Part shown: one piece after another, positions 55,189-64,000 of the stretch
How positions within the stretch are numbered: the stretch's first letter is position 1
Layout: each line of letters starts with the position of its first letter
From: Porphyra umbilicalis
Taxonomy: Eukaryota; Rhodophyta; Bangiophyceae; Bangiales; Bangiaceae
DNA: 64,000 bases
Direction of reading: 5' to 3'
Assembly (NCBI GenBank): GCA_002049455.2
Contig: KV919027.1
Location: forward strand, 46,965-110,964
Made by a program: the position numbers and the translations under genes
The notes under the pieces: generated by a model
What the model saw: only the letters and a program-made list of their open reading frames with translations
Databases searched by the model: none
Told to the model about the DNA's origin: nothing

Positions 55189-55758
55189 CCCGCCCGGCGC
55201 GTGGTCCATCACATCCCACGCGCGTTTGAGGGTGCCCCCCCCCGCCGACAGCGGCGGGTGCAACGCCGTGCCGGGCGACCGCGGGTACCCGCCGCCGCCC
55301 GCGGAGAGGGGCATGGACGCGATGGGGGGGAGGAGCGGCTTGCGTGGCCCGTCGGCCGTGTGGGGGGCCCCATACGGGGGGCGCGCCGCGCCCCACGGGG
55401 AGGCCAACCCGCCGCCGCCGCCCATGCCGCCGCCGCCCGCCGCCCAGCCGGCCGACGCGCCCGGGCGGAGGGGGCGCGGCGGCGCCCCCGCGCCCCCGCC
55501 GAGCCGCGGCGTCGCGGCGGCCGACTGCGGGTGCGGCGGCGGCGGCTGACCGCCGAGCGGCCCGACGGCGGGAGCCGTGCGGGCGTCCCACCGCCCGACC
55601 GGCGGCGGCGGCAGCGCCGCCGACGGCGTCGTTGGCGACGACAAGCCGGGCGACGGCGGCACCGCGTCGGCGGCGGTGGCGCCGACGCGGATGGCGCTGT
55701 CGGGAAGGAGGAGGGAGGAAAACTCTGACGAGCGCCGCCGCGCGTTGAAGGACGTCAT
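53719..55758 (-). CDS. bZIP transcription factor
   Basis: Likely start ATG 55,758 in a good context (ccaccATGa), giving MTSFNARRRSSEFSSLLLPD. About 380 residues of Gly/Pro/Ser-rich, probably disordered sequence follow, then the bZIP: REIKREQNRESARRFRASQK with the Asn-x7-Arg DNA-contact signature, then KRRWNEVMADVDAKTAALVE and AAIARLTAELAAARAAA. The zipper is weak: the positions usually Leu are Val, Lys, Cys, Leu, whereas the alternate heptad position is Val, Leu, Ile, Leu. After the zipper the frame runs into GC-rich runs and stops at 54,208. Protein-like sequence continues in other frames (GVLRQAENELMTYLLASVPG near 54,200-54,245, LGTLLWDTVDGPYCMGVRNA near 53,925-53,985). The real C-terminus therefore needs two frame corrections at homopolymers, or short introns. 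A run of 29 C (54,942-54,970) encodes Gly. Confidence 0.75.
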
Positions 55759-55759
55759 G

Positions 55760-58700
55760 GTGGGGGTCGGCCCGTTGGCGCAGGTGGGGGGGGTGGGGGG
55801 GAGACGCGGGCGGCCGTCAACGTTGGCAGCGTGTGCGGGCGGGCCGACGGTCGTCCGCGCCGTCAATGTGTTCACGTCGTCAATGTGGGGTGGAGGGGAG
55901 AGGGCGGAGGAGGCCGTCGGCACGACGGACGTGCACGCCCCGCTCACCCGGCCGACGCCCGTAACGCCGGGGTGGACCGCGGGGAACGGCCCACCAGGCG
56001 AGCACGAGCGCACGTGCGCCGCAACAAGAGCCGATCGAGGGGTGAGACGGGCGGTGTGCCCCACACCTCCCGCGGCACGAGCTGCGCCGCGCCCCCCCCC
56101 CCCCGTTTACCGACAATCGCACCGCCGCGGCACGCCGCGACCGACCGGCCCTGCCGCGGGCCGGGCGCGCCCCCCCCGCGGCGGAGCGCAAGCGGCGGGC
56201 GGCGCACGCGATGCGGCCCCCCCCCCCCCCCCCCAGGCGCGCCCGCAAGGGCAACGCACCCCCCCCCGCGCCGCGCACCGCCTGCGGGTTGAGATGACGC
56301 CGGCCAGCAGTGCCGCAGCGCGGGGCCAGCCCCCCGACCCGACCCGCCGCGTCAGCGGGAGCCACGTGCGGGGGCGCGGCGGATAAGGATGGCACGTCGT
56401 CCGCGGGGGGGGGGGGGTGCCGTTGGGAAGCGAGCCGGCGGTGGGTCTGCGAGGTCGTCAATAAAAAAGGGGGGCGCCGCGCACACACACCCGGTCGCGG
56501 CCGGCGCGGCGGAGCGGGGCTCGGCAGGGGGGGGGTGACGGAGACGCGCTGACGACGCTGCCCGCCGCCGCGAGTGACCGTCCCTCGCGCGCCGTGACGG
56601 CTCCGCCGCGCGGCAGGAATCGCGCCGCCGGCGGCGGCGCCGCCAAACGCGCCGCGCCGACGCCGGTGGCGGTGCGCACGCCCCCCCCCCCGCACGGTCG
56701 ATGCGGCCCACCACCCCCCCGAGGCCCCCCCCCTGCCGACGCGCCCGCCGATGGGGGGCGCATCCCAGGCTCTGTGGCCAGACTGCGTGGCGGGATTGGG
56801 GGGCGCGCTGACGTGTGGGCGCGTCGGCGTCCGCCGCGTGGTGCCGGGAGGGGGGGGGGCGCCCGCCACCCGCCGCGTTGCGTCAGCAGCCGCCCCAGAC
56901 GGTCGGGCCTGGGCGGGAGGCGGCGCGGGACGGCCAGACGGGCGACCTACGGTCCGCCTCCGACGCCGCGCGCCCGACCCGCACCCCAACCGACGACGGC
57001 CGGGCGTCGCGTGTGCGTTCCACCCCGTTTGGGGGCGGGCGCGCCGCGCCGCCACTGGGTCTGCGGTCCGCTTTCTGCTCCCTCCTCACACCTCCTCACC
57101 CCTCTTTGCGTCCGTCTGACGGCGCGGACGGGCGGCGCGCTCCCCCCCAAACCGGTGCTCGCCCGGCAGCGGCGCGTCTGTGTCCAGTGTCTCCCGCCGC
57201 TGATGCCGCGCCGACACGACGTGGAGCCACGCAATGGCCGCCACCGACAGCCGCGTCGTCGCTGACCCCCCCGCCCCCGGTCACCCGTCGGCGACTGGGG
57301 CACCGAGCGCGTGGCAAAGCGGGGCTGACTGGACGCCCGCTACCGGCCGCCGCCCGCCGCCTCGACACCCGTCGAGCGGGACGCGGCCCGCGCGTCGGGG
57401 CGTCGGGACAGACGTGGGGTTGAGGCGGGCCCCTTGGGAAACCCTTTTTCGTCCAGTGACCGACGCAAGCCGACCGTCCAGCGGGGCGAATTGTTGGCGG
57501 CCAACCGCGCGGGAGCGGTCGGCCTCTGCCGGTCGACGCTGCCAGCGTCGACCGGGGAGGCCCAACGACGCCGCGTTGCAAGGCGGTATCAGGTGGCCGG
57601 GCCAACGTGCAACGTCGCGGCGGGCATTGCATGGCCACCGCCCGTGAGAGAGGCTCCTCAAGCTCAGACAGTGGGCGGGAGCTGCTACGAGCCACCCGCC
57701 CCGGTGGCACGCGGGTGGAATTGCCGCGTGCCACGTGCTCTCATTGTCAGCTGCTGCCGTCATCGATTTTTGGGATCTGGCCCTGATTGGATCCCAGCGA
57801 TGCGCTGGCGCAGCGTCGATGCTGCGGTCGTCAGCTTCGGGGTGAATCCTCATCGGCGGGGGTGTTCGGTGTCCGGATCGGGTGCCCGGTTGGAACTGAT
57901 GGGCGTCTGATGGGGCGATTTGCCGAGTGGGCCCGGGCTTCATCGGACTCCATCGGCGTAAGTCACGAGACCGAGATTGCTGACGGCTTTTCTGAGACCA
58001 ATCAGATGCCCAATAAACACATCATGCCGCAGGAGCCTTTCGGAAGGGAATGAAGCAGGCAAGTTGCAAGTTGGTTTCTTGAGAGGTGTTGATCATGGCC
58101 GGTGACACCTGTCCAAGAAACGCGCGCACGGCCACTGGGTGTGTTTCTCTGTTTCTTCACCATGCATTCCTAAACTAGCTCAGCCAGGACAACTGTGATG
58201 TCGTGCGCGTGCTGTCTGGAACCAAACAAAAGTGCTCATGGCGATGCTTATGCGACCCAGGGCAAGACGTGAACTAATAGAAGTGGGTGCGCGGGGCTGG
58301 TCGCTGCGGCCGGCCGGCCGCTTCCTGTGCACAAGCGGTCGGGACGCGTCCACCGCAAGCCCCATCGACCTCTATGACAACGACTGGCCCACTCCGCCGT
58401 CTCCCCCCCCATCCGAGGACCGGCCACCATCATCATACGACAATGCCACCCCACTGCCACAGGTGTGGACGCCCGCCACCGCCCCTTGTCGCATCACCGC
58501 GCCGCCTCAGCGACCGACACCAAGAGCGCCCCCCGCCCCCGTCAAGCCCTCGTGCCCCCAAAATTGCTGCACAGCGAGTAACCACTCGAAAAGAAGGACG
58601 ACGGGACGCATCGGCTCCGCCGCAGACAACCTCGAGGACGCTGTCGCACGCCCCCGGCGATGCCATGCCGCTGCTCCTTCCTAGCTGTACATGATTCGAC

Positions 58701-61700
58701 GTCCCACGACGCCCTCCGGCACTGCCAACTCCGCAAACGTGGATTCGGCGAGTGTGTCAGCGACGGTGAAGACGGCGTGCGCCGCGTGCGGCGGCCGTCG
58801 CCTCCCGCCAGCCTGCCGTCTCACCCCCAATATGGACGACGCACCATTCCCCCCGTACACCATGACCCTCATATCGGGAACCACACAGTGGGGAGGACAA
58901 CGACGGCGGCGGCGAGAGAGGGTGCCAATCAAACAGCCGCCCGCGGCAGCCTCGCAGCGGCCGGCGAGACGGCTGCAACGGGGTGGCGCCGTCGCCTTCA
59001 TAAACAATCCACAGCCCGCGTCGGCGTGTCCGCTGGCGGAAACGGAAAACACGCCACCTGGCGCCCTTGGACGCGGTGCCGGTGCCGCGCCGCGCCGCCG
59101 GGCCGCCGGCGTTGTCAGTTATTGGTGTCGAAAGCGTTCAGGTTGATGACCATCGTGCCAATGGGGGTGATGGAGATGGTGGCAAGCAGCAAGCCGCTCG
59201 CAGCGGCGGTCTGGTAGTGGAGGGGGAGGGATGCGGGGAGGGGGTGGCAAAGGGTGAGGGCGCCCATGTGCATCGCTGGCGAGAGGCCAAACAGTCACAC
59301 GGCGATCAGACGACGAATCTGTCGAAGGCGTCGAACCAAGGCCAGTGCATTTGGCAGCCAAAGACACCATGTTCGATGACAACTCGCCTTCGACGTTGTC
59401 CTTAGCCTCTCACTTGGCTTTCTTTACATCAGCAGCCTTGCATGACGAGCCTCGGCTGTCGGCTGTTCGGCCCTGAACTCCGCGCGGGGCTCGTGAGAAC
59501 GCCCATCCGCACCCCTGTTCGGTGGGAGACCGCTGGCCGCGCGTTGGACCTCATCGGCTGCCGTCTGGCCCGATCGGAACGCGAATCCGATGGGAAAGTG
59601 CGCCTGATGGCGGCAGGTGGGGCCCGTTGGTCGATTCACCAAAAAGCTGACGGGTGGGCTGGGGAGGACCGGCTGTCTCGGCTGTCGTCGGCTCGCGCCG
59701 GCCATCCCCCGCCGTGCGCTGGCCGTCTGGGAGGGCGATGCGGGTGGCCATCATGGCCACCCAATGATTGGTCATCTGGACTCCCAGTCCTGAAATCTTG
59801 CGGCGGGGCCGCGTCAGCCAGCGAGGGGTGCTCCGCCGCGCGGTCCCGCGCGCACCAGACCGCAGCGGCCCCATTCCACGCACGGTCGCGTACCGTGCGG
59901 TGACCGCACGTGCACGTAGTGGCGTTCCCTGGACGCTGCGCCACGCGCCGCCAGCGCGTCGAGCCGTGCCGGGCTGGCGGGGAAGACAGGTCGGTAGACA
60001 TGGGAGCGGCAATCAGAGGGCCGGCCCTAACTGACCCAATTGATTGTGTATGTGTCAGTAAACTTCATATTTATTTCACAGATATCTGAGGCCCGGAGCA
60101 AGCCCTCGGCGAGTCAGGCATTTCAACAAGTACATGGGAAGGCTTGCCTCGACAATCGCGCAGGCAATGCACCTCAACTGGGACCAGCATCGAGACCGTC
60201 GGAAGCACGAGCGACAAGCCCAGAGCTATTGTCCCTGACGAAGAGCTGGATCATCTTCTATCTTTTTCCACGCTACGACGCCGCCACTTGCAGGACTGCG
60301 ACTTTAAAGGCCGCAAATGAACATTCCGTGAGAATTGCAAGCACAGCCGAGCAAAAGGGGCGCGCTTTGAGTATGACACCAGAGTCGCTTCCCCGACAAC
60401 TTCGGGTACAGACAGGTGCAAGCATCGATTACGGTGATCCAGAATGGCATCGCTGATCCAGAGTGGCGTCAGGGACAATAGAGGGCGTCGCCTCGAGCGC
60501 CACGTCATGGTTCTTGTTCAAAGTGTAGCGAAGAAAATGGTGGTCCCATGGCGATAGGCCGCACGCACTGGGTCGCCCTTGTGGCACTTGTGCACAAAGA
60601 TGTGCTGTCCAGGGTTCACCAGACCTCCGCTTTGTTTCTTGTACGAAACGATCAAGTATCCAAATATGTCGCTTTTCTCCTCGCCTTGAGGTCCGGCGTC
60701 CATCCCCATCCTCCTGCAGAATGCCAGGTGTCGCGTAAGCCAGGTGGAGACCCGAGGCTGTGGAGGGGATTGGCATTGTGCCTGTATCTCTCGCTGCCAG
60801 CGGAGGGGTCAGGATGCGCGGTAGCGGCGTCATGGCTGCGAGAAGAGTCAAAGATCATTCTGGCGAGAGTCTCGACGAAGCTGTGTGCTGCACCGGTTTC
60901 TCAGGCGGACGCAACTACATTACAAAGCCACTTGTACTGTATATTTAGTGTTCGATAGATTGATCCAATCTCACAGGCGTGAAATCAGTAGTGATTTTTA
61001 CAAATTTGTCCCGAAATAATCGAAACAAAAGTATTTCGGTTTATCGATTTCCCATTGCGCCGGTAGACTGCCACCAGCTAGGCTGCCGCCGAGTATGGGC
61101 CACAACGTGGCTACCTTCGCGCCGGGCCCGTCCGTCCACCGCTCTGGCCGCACGTAGCGAAGCGTCCGCGGCACAGTGTGGGGCCTGACGTAGACGGAGG
61201 CAGCCACCAGCGCCATGCGGGTCAGTGTCAGCGGCGGTGTGCGGAGACCCGGCCGCCGCGTGAATTCCATGTCTTTTCTCAGACCGTGTTTCACCCATTT
61301 CTGATAAGCAACCTCGGTGCGCCACTTGGTCGTGCCGCCAGCCCGGTCATGACCGTGACGTCACGGTGAGAGCCCCGCACCACGCGCTGTTGCAAGCGGA
61401 GATTGCAAGGCGGTGCTGGACCCCTCCCACCGCACGCGCCTGCTCGTCCGCAGTGGAGGCGCCTCAGCCGCTGTGCTGCTTGCCGGTCAGTCGTGCGTTG
61501 CGGCGGGCCCCGCGTTGGGGGCGTGGAAGTGGCGCCGGGACTGACAAGCGCGTGCGGCATTTTCCGCGCAGGAGTGCCAGACGAGAACATTGCGTCGCGC
61601 CAGTCGGCACACACGGCAGTGGGGAACAGGACAGCGTGAACTGGCTGGTAGGACTTGCAACAGTCCTGGACGAGACCGGGCAGACCGCACTCTGTAGAAA

Positions 61701-62429
61701 AGGAGGGAATAACGGGAACACGGATAGCACTGCCGCGGGCCCCCCGGAAGTCATGACTGCCAAGTTGGTCGGTCAGTCGGTCGCTATCCGCGCGCAAGGA
61801 AGGGGCTGTAGCCGTTTGTTCTGAAACCGTCCCGGCTGGCGCAAAGGGTCGACGCGCATCGTCACCATGATTTTGACCTTGATGGCGGCTGCGATTCCTC
61901 TCAATGGTGTGCTGTTGCCACGCTCGGCTCTGTCTCGTGTCTTGCGACAGTAGCTGCTCGAATCGTTCATGCACTAGACGCCTAGCCCTGACGCTACACC
62001 TTGAACGGACATGATCGCGCACGCCAGACCAGACCAAGGGTCAGAGAGTGATGCTAGGAGTAGCTTCACGCTACAGCCCGGCGTGTTTCTCTGCTGGTGT
62101 GCCTATTCGTTCCCAACCAACAGCCATGGGTACCCGCTCTCGGGACCTCTCTCGGATACGCGTGGCCGAGTGGCTTCTGTGCGCACCCTTTTTCATACCT
62201 GTCGCCTCCCTGCCGCGCCGGGGCGGCAACGAAGTGGAGGCAAAGTGTCGCTCTCGCCCTTCCACACAGCAGAAAAGAATAGGAGAGCGATGCCATCGAA
62301 CTCGTGATATATTCTCAAAACAGCCACGTAATCGTGAGATTCAGTACAATGCTCTCCTGAGATTGCAAGGCACGACTTTGACGTGCTCTTGGCGACGTGG
62401 AGCACCTACGCACAGCCACTCGGGCACGC
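55760..62429. other. Long intergenic region, nothing recognised
   Basis: About 6.7 kb. 55.8-57.4 kb is GC-rich with G/C runs and open frames lacking domains. 57.4-62.4 kb is moderate-GC with short frames. Frames at 58,660-59,217 (+), 60,429-60,851 (-) and 61,291-62,037 (-) were inspected; none has a motif. Near 60,437 'tgatccaga(a/g)tggc' is duplicated in tandem. No tRNA or rRNA was recognised. Confidence 0.4.
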
Positions 62430-63503
62430 TCACTCGAGGTAGCGCCGCAGCACGTCGACGACCGCGTCTGCGTCCCGCCCCGGCGTCAACATACTAAAGT
62501 GCGTGGCGCCCGGCAGCAGCGTGTAGTGCACGTCTGTCGAACCACGCAACACCCGCCGCAGTAGCCGCGCCGACGCGTCCACCAGCGCCGGCCGCCCAAT
62601 TTGGTCGGCGCCGCCCGCGACCAGCTCGACGCGGTAGCGGCGGCGGGTGCGGGACAGCACCCCCGACAGTCTCAGCAGCGCCGGCGCACCTGGCAGGTAG
62701 CCCTGCGCGGCCACCACCCCGTCCAAGTGCACCCGACTGACCGCCGCCACGTGCGACGCCGCCGCCGCACCGGCGCTGTGGCCAAAGAGTACCACCTTGC
62801 CGCCGGCCGGCAGCGCGCGGCGCTCGGCGGCGACGATCGCCTCGACGCGGCGGGTCGTAAAAAACAGGCCGAGCGCGTCGTTGGTGGCGTCGGCGTCGAC
62901 GAGCGCCTCCTCAAAGCCCGCCACGGTCGTGGCCGCGTCGGCCACCCCGCGGCCGATTGCCTCGTCAAAAACGGGCGTCAAGTCAAACCACAGGTGAAAG
63001 TTGGGCGGGTGCGACGGGGACACAGTCGACGTGTAGCGGGGAGCAAGGGGGAACACCCACCGCACCGACGCAAAGGCGGTCGGTGCCGACCGCAGGAGCG
63101 TGTGGAGGAGCGTCTGGTAGATCCACGGCCCCTCCGTGCGGCCGTGGAGAAAGATGATGGAGGCGGTGGCGGCGCACGGTGGCTCAAGGACAATGCCACC
63201 CAGCGGCGGCGACGCGTCACACCGAACCATATGGTCCGTGCCCGGTGCGCGAGCGCCGCAGGTAAAAGGAGTGGCGAGGGGGACTTCGTCAGGCGTCAAG
63301 ACGCCTGTCGAGTCATTCCACGTCGTGTTGGTGGCAAGAAGCGCGCGCAGGGCGGGCGCGGAGAGGAAGGCCTCCCGCTCCATCGGGTAGGGAGAGGGTG
63401 GGGTTGGCGGGAATACGTACGGCTCCCCCGCGCGGGCAGCGGCTGGTGCGGCCGCGACGAGGACCGATGCCAGCAAGAGAGCAGCAACCGTGGCGGATGC
63501 CAT
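62430..63503 (-). CDS. Secreted alpha/beta hydrolase, acyl-protein-thioesterase/carboxylesterase-like
   Basis: I chose ATG 63,503 because it opens with a signal peptide (MASATVAALLLASVLVAAAP, cleavage probably after AAARA); the frame extends upstream to 63,773 without other support. The 357-residue product is of the phospholipase/carboxylesterase type that hydrolyses ester or thioester bonds. Visible features in order: ASIIFLHGRTEGPW (oxyanion-hole HG), RWVFPLAPRYTSTVSPSHPP and HLWFDLTPVF (the WFD block of acyl-protein thioesterases), VVLFGHSAGAAAAS with nucleophile Ser243 in GHSAG, VAGGADQIGRPA (candidate Asp), and LLPGATHFSML (candidate His). Catalytic triad complete and in the usual order. 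Cytosolic thioesterases of this family lack a signal peptide and are about 230 residues, so this is an enlarged secretory version with an unknown substrate. Single exon, no disruption. Confidence 0.85.
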   Translation of the reverse strand: MASATVAALLLASVLVAAAPAAARAGEPYVFPPTPPSPYPMEREAFLSAPALRALLATNTTWNDSTGVLTPDEVPLATPFTCGARAPGTDHMVRCDASPPLGGIVLEPPCAATASIIFLHGRTEGPWIYQTLLHTLLRSAPTAFASVRWVFPLAPRYTSTVSPSHPPNFHLWFDLTPVFDEAIGRGVADAATTVAGFEEALVDADATNDALGLFFTTRRVEAIVAAERRALPAGGKVVLFGHSAGAAAASHVAAVSRVHLDGVVAAQGYLPGAPALLRLSGVLSRTRRRYRVELVAGGADQIGRPALVDASARLLRRVLRGSTDVHYTLLPGATHFSMLTPGRDADAVVDVLRRYLE

Positions 63504-63787
63504 TCTGGCGCTGCTGCTGGAGAAAAGGACGCTATCGAGGGAGAGCCAAGCGGGGTACTTTCTCCAGATGCGAAGCAAAGCTGGCCGTCGGAGCGCAACC
63601 CCAGGTCGGATCCACGCGTTTATGTGCGCGCCGCGCGGGACGGCCATACTGCTGGCCGCGCCGCCACGCGCGAGCACGCCGCTCGCACCCATCACGGGCA
63701 GGCGAGCAGCACCCGCACGGCGGGGATGGAAGCCTCGATAAGAGGACGGGCGGGAACAATGGCGCATGTCCACCTTGCGGTTTGAAT

Positions 63788-63875
63788 GATGGTCACCGCG
63801 CGCGCGTCTCGTGTTGGATGATGGCCACCGCGCGCGCGTCTCGTGATGGATGATGGCCGCCGCGCGCTATGGGGC
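63788..63875. repeat. 32-bp tandem repeat, about 2.7 units
   Basis: Unit gatggccaccgcgcgcgcgt plus ctcgtgatggat, starting at 63,788, 63,820 and 63,852. It lies about 285 bases upstream of the hydrolase start. Contains alternating CG that could adopt Z-DNA. Confidence 0.7.
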
Positions 63876-63938
63876 CAATGGCAGACGGGCCACGCAGACC
63901 TCGATGGGGGTGGGCAACCGGATGGACTGCACAATTGG

Positions 63939-63996
63939 ATTCAACTGATTTTAATCACAATGGTATCATTCAACTGAATTTGATCACAACGACACT
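63939..63996. repeat. 29-bp AT-rich direct repeat, two units at the window end
   Basis: 'ttcaactgattttaatcaca' at 63,940 recurs as 'ttcaactgaatttgatcaca' at 63,969. It may continue beyond the window. Confidence 0.6.
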
Positions 63997-64000
63997 GGAA

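Noticed and set aside
1-64000. CRISPR arrays, rRNA, tRNA genes, bacterial operons
   Set aside because: No spaced identical repeats of CRISPR type, no rRNA-like blocks, and no tRNA B-box in a foldable context was recognised. Introns and transposon types indicate eukaryotic nuclear DNA.

Overview
This is a eukaryotic nuclear window that is GC-rich overall, with scattered AT-richer patches. It has long G/C homopolymer tracts, many GC-rich satellites, old DNA transposons, a tyrosine-recombinase retroelement, and a few genes with at most one short GT-AG intron (175-262 bp). My best guess is an alga with a compact GC-rich genome; a bangiophyte red alga would fit. That is inference: no marker gene here settles the lineage.

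Layout. 1-25 kb is a transposon graveyard with tandem repeats. It holds two dead PIF/Harbinger-type transposases (1.8-3.5 kb plus strand, 10.8-12.6 kb minus strand), the dead Myb/SANT (trihelix-like) partner ORF of such a transposon (6.6-8.0 kb), a five-unit satellite of about 360 bp (18.6-20.4 kb), a broken 2OG-Fe(II) oxygenase-like gene (21.7-22.9 kb), and 35-bp and 40-bp minisatellites. 26.3-28.8 kb holds an Ala/Lys/Glu-rich repeat ORF. 29-36.5 kb is repeats again (a foldback MITE, a 227-bp satellite, a 112-bp satellite, and one copy of a duplicated segment).

37-44.3 kb is the main gene island: a MYND zinc-finger protein (+), a G/C-homopolymer desert, a secreted Cys-rich and Ser/Pro/Thr-repeat protein (+), and an FkbM-type methyltransferase with an N-terminal membrane anchor (-), convergent with the preceding gene. 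46.2-50.4 kb holds a DIRS/PAT-like retroelement (RT, RNase H, DAM-like methyltransferase, tyrosine recombinase). 50.5-52.3 kb holds two TA-flanked MITEs, one of them inserted in the second copy of the duplicated segment. 53.7-55.8 kb encodes a bZIP transcription factor (-), and 62.4-63.5 kb a secreted acyl-protein-thioesterase-like hydrolase (-). The stretches between are mostly unannotatable intergenic DNA.

Recurring theme: three host genes (MYND, secreted repeat protein, bZIP) change frame next to G or C runs. These are either assembly homopolymer errors or real length-unstable tracts. I describe them as read and give the likely joins. No operon logic applies; the host genes have no evident functional connection with each other.
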